Of a stretch of 6,809 nt of DNA, positions 1 through 5,318 are shown piece by piece. The DNA lies in assembly GCA_027487145.1 (NCBI GenBank), contig JAIYEC010000057.1, positions 1-6,809 on the forward strand, written 5' to 3'. Below the pieces are notes generated by a model. The model worked only from the letters and a program-made list of their open reading frames with translations, searched no databases and had not been told where the DNA came from. A program made the position numbers and the translations under genes. The stretch is from a bacterium. GTDB lineage: Bacteria > Patescibacteriota > Minisyncoccia > Phycocordibacterales > UBA918. The first letter of the stretch is position 1. Each line of letters starts with the position of its first letter.

Positions 1-348
1 CAAGATGCTGAGATCAGAAAACGAGAGGTGCAAAAGTCAGATCCGCAGTACGCAGACATTAAGCGGGCGCACGATACTAGCTTTGACCGAGCGTTTAAGG
101 AACTCAGCCAAGTGTTGCAAGAATATGAAGAAAAAAATGCGGTAAAGATTAATGGTGTATACCTCACAGGCGGGGCTACGCTATTTCCTGGCATTGATAC
201 GGTCTTAAAGGATATTTTACATAAAGAAGTGTCGCATACTAATGCGTTTGCAAAAGTTTCATATCCAGCATTTATGCAAGATACCATTAAAGAAATCGCG
301 CCGTCATTTACGGTGGCACTCGGGGCTGCTCTTCGGGCCTATGAATAA
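1..348 (+). CDS. pilM: Type IV pilus assembly protein PilM, C-terminal fragment (5' end outside window)
   Basis: Partial gene: the frame is open from base 1 and ends at TAA 346-348, giving the last 115 residues. A GTG at 28 is an internal codon, not a credible start, because the frame continues upstream. The stretch VYLTGGATLFPGID (the GG pair is at 169-174) followed by VLKDIL matches the conserved nucleotide-binding segment near the end of actin-like ATPases of the PilM/FtsA type. The closing FTVALGAALRAYE matches the usual PilM ending, where the protein returns to the ATPase core. PilM is a cytoplasmic protein that binds the N-terminal tail of PilN and links the inner-membrane ring to the motor. 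The downstream pilN/pilO/pilB/pilT/pilC order supports this call strongly. There is no clear terminator after it, so read-through into the next gene is possible. Only the C-terminal third is visible, so ATPase competence cannot be judged. Confidence 0.85.
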   Translation, partial: QDAEIRKREVQKSDPQYADIKRAHDTSFDRAFKELSQVLQEYEEKNAVKINGVYLTGGATLFPGIDTVLKDILHKEVSHTNAFAKVSYPAFMQDTIKEIAPSFTVALGAALRAYE

Positions 349-349
349 A

Positions 350-358
350 CTTTCCACA
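350..358 (+). promoter_or_regulatory. DnaA-box-like element upstream of pilN promoter (tentative)
   Basis: The sequence CTTTCCACA has one mismatch to the relaxed DnaA consensus TTWTNCACA. It lies 30 bp before the -10 box. A similar TTGTCCACA lies 29 bp before the pilin -10 box. The matching position at the only two promoters with perfect -10 boxes in spacers suggests a shared activator or regulator site, but a 9-mer this loose also occurs by chance. Confidence 0.25.
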
Positions 359-388
359 GCTACCATAAACCAATTATTTTAATGCACG

Positions 389-394
389 TATAAT
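389..394 (+). promoter_or_regulatory. Promoter -10 box for pilN-like gene; predicted leaderless transcript
   Basis: Perfect TATAAT, preceded by GCACG. The last T is 6 bases before the ATG at 401, so the usual start distance of about 7 bases places transcription initiation at or next to the A of the ATG, leaving no 5' leader. No good -35 hexamer is seen at 16-18 bp spacing (366-371 reads TAAACC). The sequence GC(A/G)CGTATAAT recurs before the pilin gene at 6588-6598. The promoter would let pilN and the genes behind it be expressed separately from pilM. The box is seen directly; its activity is inferred. Confidence 0.6.
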
Positions 395-400
395 GTATGT

Positions 401-1108
401 ATGCCAAATACTCCTTCAAGTTCTTTCATTCCAAAACAAGGTCCGGCTAAGCGATCGCGACAGATTGTGTCGCGACAAGTACATGTGTTTACTGTACTTA
501 GTTACGTGCTTTTTTTTGGCGCTTTAACTGCTTCAGCTGGAGTTTTTTTGTATAGCAAACACATCGATACACAATTAGAGAATGAGATAACAGCTTTAGA
601 CACTGCAATTGCAAACTTTAGTGATGAGAAAATGGAGCAAGTAAAAGGATTTAACACACGCTTGTTGCAAGCAAAGGATAGAATCAATAATAGTGTTTCA
701 GCTGTCTCTATTTTTGAGTCTCTAGAAGCATCAACCGCTCAAGTTGTTTCTCTTGAATCGCTTACATTAAAACGGATAGAGGATGAGACATTTCTCCTTA
801 CTGCAAAAGTTAACACTGATGATTTTGATTCTGTTTTGTTCCAAAGAGGTCTGTATGAACGAAATTCAATGATTCAGTCGGTGGCATTTGAAGATGTTAG
901 TCTTGGTACAACAGATAGTGAAGAAGGAGATACAGGGTCTGGAGTTTCATTTGAGGCAGAGCTTAAAGTTCCTTTGAGCGCAGTTCCGTATAAACCAGAT
1001 GGAACACCAGTGCCACTAACTGACAATACTGTATTTGAGGTTGGTAGCACAACTACTCAAAACGCAAGTTCAACATCACAATTACCAAGTAATCAGACAG
1101 GAGTATGA
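401..1108 (+). CDS. PilN-like type IV pilus inner-membrane alignment protein
   Basis: A 235-aa protein. Its N-terminal cytoplasmic tail is basic (KRSRQIVSRQ, residues 17-26). One membrane segment spans about 28-51 (HVFTVLSYVLFFGALTASAGVFLY). Then come a predicted coiled coil at about 54-100, an alpha/beta region at about 100-170 (LESLTLKRIEDETFLLTAKV), and a Ser/Thr/Gln-rich tail after about 205. This architecture and its place directly after pilM match PilN, which pairs with PilO in the membrane and is held by PilM through its tail. The classical INLLP PilM-binding motif is absent; the tail has SSSFIPKQGP (residues 6-15) instead. ATG 401 is the only in-frame choice among three overlapping ATGs (393, 397, 401) and sits at the predicted transcription start with no Shine-Dalgarno. 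The gene ends in TGA and overlaps the next start by 4 bp. Sequence similarity to textbook PilN is weak, so the call rests mainly on topology and context. Confidence 0.7.
   Translation: MPNTPSSSFIPKQGPAKRSRQIVSRQVHVFTVLSYVLFFGALTASAGVFLYSKHIDTQLENEITALDTAIANFSDEKMEQVKGFNTRLLQAKDRINNSVSAVSIFESLEASTAQVVSLESLTLKRIEDETFLLTAKVNTDDFDSVLFQRGLYERNSMIQSVAFEDVSLGTTDSEEGDTGSGVSFEAELKVPLSAVPYKPDGTPVPLTDNTVFEVGSTTTQNASSTSQLPSNQTGV
455..475 (+). repeat. 8-bp perfect inverted repeat (hairpin) inside the pilN-like gene, overlapping an 8-bp direct repeat
   Basis: TCGCGACA at 455-462 pairs with TGTCGCGA at 468-475 around the loop GATTG. The same TCGCGACA is also repeated directly at 470-477, a 15-base (5-codon) period that encodes Ser-Arg-Gln twice. 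It lies 54 bases into a probably leaderless message. It could be an RNA hairpin that affects early translation, a protein-binding site, or simply a result of the repeated basic tripeptide. Confidence 0.5.
1099..1103 (+). promoter_or_regulatory. Shine-Dalgarno-like AGGAG that helps choose the pilO start
   Basis: AGGAG lies inside the last codons of the pilN-like gene. It is 1 base from the ATG at 1105 and 4 bases from the ATG at 1108, so the second ATG is at the better distance. It is the only recognisable Shine-Dalgarno sequence in front of any gene in the window. Confidence 0.5.
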
Positions 1109-1737
1109 TGCCGACAGGACTTTTTTCTCAGATAGCGCTTATTATCCTCTCGGTAGGTATTATATTTACCTATATCACTCCTACTCTTGATGAGATTAAA
1201 AAAACCCAAGACACAATTACCGTATACAAAACAGAGAGAGAAAAAGTTTCTGATGTGAATCTCAAGCTTGATCAAATTGCTTCTAGGCTTAATAGCATCA
1301 ATACAGATGATCAGAAAAAGTTACTAACCTACATGCCCGATAGTGTTGATACTGTCGCGGTACCACGAGATATCAAGGCAATCGCTGATAAAAATGGTCT
1401 TATTCTCAAGCAGATTAAGTATGTCGGACCACAAGAGGCGGCAGAACAGTCGACGTTTGTTGACCCCGGTATGATTGCTGCTCTACCTGCAGAATCTACC
1501 GATCCAGAAGCACATACATTCGCGGTAGAATTTGAAGCAGCCTACGAACAAATTAAGCAGTTCCTTGGTGATTTGGAACAAAATGGCTACCCCCTTGAAG
1601 TACACGATCTCGTGATTGAGCAGACAGAAGGAGGTTTCCTTTCAGTAAAAATGAAAGTGGTGACTTACGACAGAATTATTCCACCACCGCCAACAGATTC
1701 TAGTTTGGTAGTTCCAGAGACTCAAGTAACATCATAA
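1105..1737 (+). CDS. PilO-like type IV pilus inner-membrane alignment protein
   Basis: A 210-aa protein (209 if the second of the tandem ATGs, 1108, is used, which the AGGAG spacing favours). It has a short cytoplasmic tail and one membrane segment at about 6-25 (LFSQIALIILSVGIIFTYIT). A coiled coil follows at about 28-65. The typical PilO pattern comes next: a helix ending in LLTYMPDSVD, then IKAIADKNGLILKQIKYV, then FAVEFEAAYEQIKQFLGDLEQNGYPLEVHDLVIEQ, which is the ferredoxin-like fold of PilO where one strand-helix-strand unit packs against its partner. The tail carries a PPPP run. PilO forms heterodimers with PilN through the coiled coil and the fold and links PilC to the outer parts of the machine. 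The ATGA overlap with the pilN-like gene suggests translational coupling and a fixed ratio, as expected for partners. Confidence is good for role, lower for strict orthology. Confidence 0.75.
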   Translation: MMPTGLFSQIALIILSVGIIFTYITPTLDEIKKTQDTITVYKTEREKVSDVNLKLDQIASRLNSINTDDQKKLLTYMPDSVDTVAVPRDIKAIADKNGLILKQIKYVGPQEAAEQSTFVDPGMIAALPAESTDPEAHTFAVEFEAAYEQIKQFLGDLEQNGYPLEVHDLVIEQTEGGFLSVKMKVVTYDRIIPPPPTDSSLVVPETQVTS

Positions 1738-1739
1738 GT

Positions 1740-2042
1740 ATGGGAAATCTTTTCAAAAACATCACAATGGCTCTCGGTATCATAACTGTTGTCTTTGGTG
1801 GATATTATCTTTATATAGAACGTTCTAAAGCGTCCCTTGAGACTGCTAATGCAGAGCAAGTACTGCAAGAGAGGCTTGCTAACACGTCAGTATTCATTAC
1901 ATATAGCCAGGAGCTTAATAAAATCAACCTCGACCTTTCACTATTTGAAGATCAGCGATTCCGATCTTTGAGACTCTATACTGAACCAATCGAAGAACAA
2001 GCCACTGGTCGAAATAATCCTTTTAGTCAAGCAAATCAATAG
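1740..2042 (+). CDS. Small single-pass membrane protein of the T4P cluster, possible PilP-like remnant
   Basis: A 100-aa protein between pilO and pilB, the slot that pilP occupies in Gram-negative pilMNOPQ operons. The N-terminus is a short tail plus one membrane segment at about 7-26 (NITMALGIITVVFGGYYLYI). Residues 27-60 are probably helical (KASLETANAEQVLQERLA). Residues 61-83 hold LNKINLDLSLFEDQRFRSLRLY. The end is GRNNPFSQANQ (GRNNPF at 90-95), reminiscent of the short Gly/Arg-x-x-Pro-Phe segment of PilP-type proteins. There is no lipobox Cys, so it is not a PilP lipoprotein; the membrane helix would anchor it instead. The start lies 2 bases after the pilO stop, with no Shine-Dalgarno. 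The gene is certain from its fit in the operon; the function is unknown, and a structural role in the PilN/PilO complex is inferred from context. Confidence 0.65.
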   Translation: MGNLFKNITMALGIITVVFGGYYLYIERSKASLETANAEQVLQERLANTSVFITYSQELNKINLDLSLFEDQRFRSLRLYTEPIEEQATGRNNPFSQANQ

Positions 2043-2050
2043 TTTTCCTT

Positions 2051-3889
2051 ATGGATCCGCTGCAAATACTTCGCGAGCGCGGACAAGTAGAGCCTTCTTT
2101 TATAGAGAAGGCATCTCAAATGATTCAAGAAACTGGCCGTTCTCATGAATCTGTTTTTCTTGAGCTCGGTATGTCCGCTGACGATGTCCGTAATTTTTTT
2201 GCCGATTACTATCAAGTGCCAGCTTTTACTATACCCGAGGCATTTACCATCAACCAAGATATCTTAAAGTACATTCCACAGGAATCAGCGGTTCACTACC
2301 GAACGATGCCGCTATTTGTTGAAGATGATGTTTTGGTGGTGGGAGCAAGTAACCCTGATGACTTACAGATGCGTGAAGCGCTTAATTTCATCAGTACTAA
2401 ATTCAACAAACCATACCGGCTGGTATATATGCTTGATTCAGAGGTTACCAGAGCTCAGGCTTTTTATGCAAATCTCGTGGGGGATGTTGGGGTCGCGCTT
2501 GAGAATTTAGATAAGCTTGAGACAGAACTGGACGCAGAAATTGCTGCAACTGGAGACGGCGATGTAGCAAAGAAAGAAGGGGAGATGGACCATATCGAAG
2601 AGGATGCCCCAGTAACGAAGATTGTGGCGACTATTCTCCGGTATGCGGTTGATGGAAAAGCCTCTGACATCCATATTGAACCTGATCGAACAAAAGTTGG
2701 TGTACGGTTTCGAGTAGATGGCGAGTTGGTCAAGAGTTTGGAGCTTCCAAAAAATGTCAGTATGGCAGTGGTAGCGCGAGTAAAAATCTTGTCATCGATG
2801 AGACTTGACGAGCGTCGCCGTCCGCAAGACGGTCGCTTCTCAGCTAATTTCGATGACAGAAAAATTGATTTTCGTGTATCGGTGCTACCAACTAGTTTTG
2901 GTGAAAAGGTCGTAATGCGTATTCTTGATAATGATAAAGGAGTTAGAAACCTTGAAGAAACCGGCATCTCCAAAGAGCATCTCGCTGTGATTAGAAGATT
3001 GATTCATGAGCCATATGGAATCATTCTCATTTCTGGTCCAACTGGTTCTGGTAAATCGACTACATTATATGGAATGCTTGGTGAGGTTGATAAAGAATCA
3101 CAAAATGTACTGTCATTAGAAGATCCAATTGAATATTCAATTGAAGGTGTGAGTCAGTCTCAAGTCAGACCAGAAATTGGCTATACCTTTGCAGCTGGAT
3201 TGAGAGCCGCCTTGCGTCAAGACCCAGACATTATCATGGTGGGAGAGATTCGAGATAAAGAAACTGCTCAACTAGCCATTCAGGCTGCTCTTACTGGGCA
3301 CTTGGTACTCTCTACCATTCACACCAATAACGCCATTGGAGTCATTCCACGTCTCATTGATATGGGAGTTGATCCATACCTGATTGCTCCAACTTTAAAG
3401 TTGGCGATTGCGCAACGTTTGGCTCGAAAGTTATTCAACAATGACGGAATTGAGGAGGAGGTGTCTGAAAGTATCAAGATGATGATAGATGAGACCTTTA
3501 AAACTCTCCCTGAAAAGTATCACGCACGAGTTCCAAAAGGCAATACCTTTATGCATCCAAAACCAAGTCCGCAATCAGCCACTGGTCTTAAAGGTCGGAC
3601 TGCCGTGTCAGAAGTACTCGAAATCACTGATGAAATTCAGGAGCTCATTTTACGCAATGCGTCTGAAGATGAATTTTTTCAAGCGGCTCGCAAGAATGGC
3701 TTTGTGACCTTGTATGAAGATGCTGTTGTAAAGGCGCTCAATCATGAAATTCCATTTGAGGAAATGAATGTCTTTAGAAGCAAGGTGGGTACGTCATTTG
3801 AGGTGCCTGAAAAGCCTCCTGTCGATAACCAGCCTAAAAAGTTTACATTTGAAGATATAATAGATGGTAATGAAACTACTTCTAGTTGA
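2051..3889 (+). CDS. pilB: Type IV pilus extension ATPase PilB (GspE/PulE family)
   Basis: A 612-aa cytoplasmic hexameric ATPase that powers pilus assembly by turning PilC. Residues 1-135 form a T2SSE_N/MshEN-type domain (LELGMSADDVRNFFADYYQVPAF at 37-59) whose usual RLG start reads SHE (31-33). A charged linker (about 145-190) follows. The catalytic core begins with ASDIHIEP (204-211) and carries the arginine-rich RLDERRRPQDGRF. Visible motifs are Walker A GPTGSGKST (329-337), Asp box EDPIE (357-361), Walker B IIMVGE (394-399) followed by IRD, and His box GHLVLSTIHTN (416-426). After RLARKLF the expected CxxC...CxxC zinc site is missing: the segment that rejoins at GLKGRTAVSEVLE has no cysteine, and the whole protein has none. 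The C-terminus ends in an acidic, proline-containing tail of about 40 residues. The gene starts 8 bp after its neighbour without a Shine-Dalgarno and overlaps the next gene by 26 bp. The GPTGSGKST P-loop, N-domain and position upstream of pilT and pilC identify it as PilB rather than PilT. Confidence 0.93.
   Translation: MDPLQILRERGQVEPSFIEKASQMIQETGRSHESVFLELGMSADDVRNFFADYYQVPAFTIPEAFTINQDILKYIPQESAVHYRTMPLFVEDDVLVVGASNPDDLQMREALNFISTKFNKPYRLVYMLDSEVTRAQAFYANLVGDVGVALENLDKLETELDAEIAATGDGDVAKKEGEMDHIEEDAPVTKIVATILRYAVDGKASDIHIEPDRTKVGVRFRVDGELVKSLELPKNVSMAVVARVKILSSMRLDERRRPQDGRFSANFDDRKIDFRVSVLPTSFGEKVVMRILDNDKGVRNLEETGISKEHLAVIRRLIHEPYGIILISGPTGSGKSTTLYGMLGEVDKESQNVLSLEDPIEYSIEGVSQSQVRPEIGYTFAAGLRAALRQDPDIIMVGEIRDKETAQLAIQAALTGHLVLSTIHTNNAIGVIPRLIDMGVDPYLIAPTLKLAIAQRLARKLFNNDGIEEEVSESIKMMIDETFKTLPEKYHARVPKGNTFMHPKPSPQSATGLKGRTAVSEVLEITDEIQELILRNASEDEFFQAARKNGFVTLYEDAVVKALNHEIPFEEMNVFRSKVGTSFEVPEKPPVDNQPKKFTFEDIIDGNETTSS
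3856..3861 (+). promoter_or_regulatory. Possible internal -10 box for the receiver gene (tentative)
   Basis: A perfect TATAAT inside the 3' end of pilB. Initiation about 7 bases downstream would fall at 3868-3870, next to the second ATG of the receiver gene, so the message could be leaderless as for pilN. No -35 is visible and the box overlaps pilB codons (Asp-Ile-Ile), so chance is a real alternative. Confidence 0.25.
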
Positions 3890-4238
3890 TGATGACGCAT
3901 TCTTGCGAGACATGTATGGCATGAAGTTCTCTGAGTGTGGCCACGTTATCGATACAGCTGAAAATCCAACAGCAGCCCTAACAAAACTTTCCCAGGTAAC
4001 TGATTTTGATGCCATTTTGCTTGATATGGTAATGCCCGGAATGACCGGGGTTGAAATGATTGAATCAATTAAAGCCCAGTTTCCTGGTCTTAAAACAAAA
4101 TTTATTGTTCTTTCAAATCAAGGCCAATCCGAAGATATTGAAAGCGCAATGAAAGCTGGCGCTTTGGGATATATCATTAAAGCGGAATCCATCCCTAGTG
4201 ACGTAGTTAAGAAAGTAGAAGAATTAGTTAAAAAATAA
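3864..4238 (+). CDS. Stand-alone response-regulator receiver domain (CheY/PilG/PilH-like)
   Basis: A 124-aa single receiver domain with no output domain. All phosphorylation residues are present: acidic pocket DDD (9-11), phospho-acceptor Asp54 in ILLDMVMPGMTG, switch Ser84 in IVLSN, Tyr103 and conserved Lys106 in GYIIKAE. It should be phosphorylated by a histidine kinase, which is not in the window, and act by binding a partner, probably a motor ATPase given its position between pilB and pilT. Known parallels are PilG/PilH, the T4P-controlling receivers of Pseudomonas. The start is uncertain: ATG 3864 gives MVMKLLLVDDD, while ATG 3870 gives MKLLLVDDD, the common receiver opening, and is equally likely or better. 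The gene overlaps the pilB end by 26 (or 20) bases, suggesting coupling. A TATAAT at 3856-3861 may also give it its own short transcript. The stop is followed by pilT after 3 bp. Confidence 0.9.
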   Translation: MVMKLLLVDDDAFLRDMYGMKFSECGHVIDTAENPTAALTKLSQVTDFDAILLDMVMPGMTGVEMIESIKAQFPGLKTKFIVLSNQGQSEDIESAMKAGALGYIIKAESIPSDVVKKVEELVKK

Positions 4239-4241
4239 CAT

Positions 4242-5309
4242 ATGTCAGTCGACTACAAACGAGAACTCCAAGCTCTCATTGAGCTAACAGTCAGTGAAAA
4301 AGCCTCTGACCTTCACTTTTCAGTTGGTGCACATCCTCTGATTAGAGTAACAAATTCGCTCATTCCGCTCGTTAAAAAACCAATTCTTACTGAAGCAGAT
4401 ATTAATGCCTTCGCTAAAATTCTCTTACGGGAAGATCAGTATGCTCGGTATTTAGAGTTTAATGAAATCGACTTCTCGTTTGAGAGTGCTGACGGTGTGC
4501 GATTCCGGGGTAACTCATTCTATCAGCGAGGTCGTATGGGCATTGCGCTCCGACTTATTCCAAATGTTATTCGAAACTTTGAAGAGTTGAATCTTCCACC
4601 GATTCTTGAGAGCTTTACTCAGCGACCACAGGGATTTTTCTTGTGCGTTGGTCCGGTAGGTCAAGGAAAGTCGACCACATTAGCTGCAATGATCAATATG
4701 ATCAACAAGACTCGCTCAGAGCATATCGTTACTATCGAAGACCCAATTGAATATGTCTATCAAGAAGAAAAAGCACTGATTGATCAGCGAGAAGTAGGAA
4801 TCGATACCAAAAGTTTTGAGGTTGCTCTTACGGCTGCGCTTCGACAAGACGTAGACGTTATTTTGGTTGGAGAAATGCGTAATACTGAAACAATTTCAGC
4901 GGCTGTAACAGCCGCCGAAACAGGTCACTTGGTCTACTCAACGCTTCACACAAACGATGCTGCCCAGACAATAAACCGGATCGTAGATTCGTTTCCAGCT
5001 GCTCAGCAGGCTCAGGTGCGAGTACAGTTAGCCAGCTCACTTATCGGTATTTTCTCGCAGCGACTCATTCCGCATATTTCCGGCGGACTAGTTCCAGCTT
5101 ATGAACTACTCATTAACAATAATGCGGTAAGTAACCTCATTCGTGAAAATCGTATCCACGAAATCCCCTCAGTTATCGAGACTGGTCTTGAGCAAGGTAT
5201 GATTGATATGAACCGATGTCTGGTTCGAATGGTTCAAAATGGTGATATCACTATTGAAAATGCATTTTCTCATTCAGTTAATCCAAAAGGGCTCGAACGT
5301 CTTCTTTAG
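4242..5309 (+). CDS. pilT: Type IV pilus retraction ATPase PilT
   Basis: A 355-aa cytoplasmic hexameric ATPase that depolymerises the pilus; it is close to the usual PilT length. The N-terminal PAS-like domain contains KASDLHFSVGAHPLIRV, the PilT form of the conserved opening, and DFSFESADGVRFRGNSFYQRGRMGIALR. Motifs are Walker A GPVGQGKST (137-145), Asp box EDPIE (166-170), Walker B VDVILVGE (204-211) followed by MRNTETI, and His box TGHLVYSTLHTND (227-239). The PilT-specific C-terminal motif, usually AIRNLIRE, appears as AVSNLIRE (295-302), which separates it from PilB and the GspE proteins. Small departures from consensus are Val139 and Gln141 in the P-loop (usually Thr and Ser) and Asn214 after GEMR (usually Asp). 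The essential Gly142, Lys143 and Ser144 remain, so it should bind ATP. It starts 3 bp after the receiver gene and ends 9 bp before pilC, with no Shine-Dalgarno. Confidence 0.93.
   Translation: MSVDYKRELQALIELTVSEKASDLHFSVGAHPLIRVTNSLIPLVKKPILTEADINAFAKILLREDQYARYLEFNEIDFSFESADGVRFRGNSFYQRGRMGIALRLIPNVIRNFEELNLPPILESFTQRPQGFFLCVGPVGQGKSTTLAAMINMINKTRSEHIVTIEDPIEYVYQEEKALIDQREVGIDTKSFEVALTAALRQDVDVILVGEMRNTETISAAVTAAETGHLVYSTLHTNDAAQTINRIVDSFPAAQQAQVRVQLASSLIGIFSQRLIPHISGGLVPAYELLINNNAVSNLIRENRIHEIPSVIETGLEQGMIDMNRCLVRMVQNGDITIENAFSHSVNPKGLERLL
4894..4920 (+). repeat. 27-bp imperfect palindrome within pilT
   Basis: Two arms, 4894-4905 and 4909-4920, surround the centre TAA. GCGGCTG (4899-4905) pairs with CAGCCGC (4909-4915). 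After one A/C mismatch, TTTC (4894-4897) pairs with GAAA (4917-4920), giving 11 paired bases. It encodes the conserved helix before the His box (ISAAVTAAE), so the protein constrains this sequence and the hairpin may be accidental. There is no following T-run, so it is not a terminator on this strand. Confidence 0.4.
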
Positions 5310-5318
5310 AATATACCT

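Noticed and set aside
397..450. Alternative start ATG 397 (another frame) overlapping the pilN-like start
   Set aside because: Its frame stops after 17 codons (TAA at 448-450), while ATG 401 opens a 235-codon frame with a membrane segment.
2464..2973. A 169-codon open frame on the minus strand inside pilB
   Set aside because: It lies wholly within the conserved ATPase gene, its translation is Ser/Thr/Arg-rich with no recognisable domain, and it has no promoter or ribosome site of its own. It is a shadow of pilB codon use.
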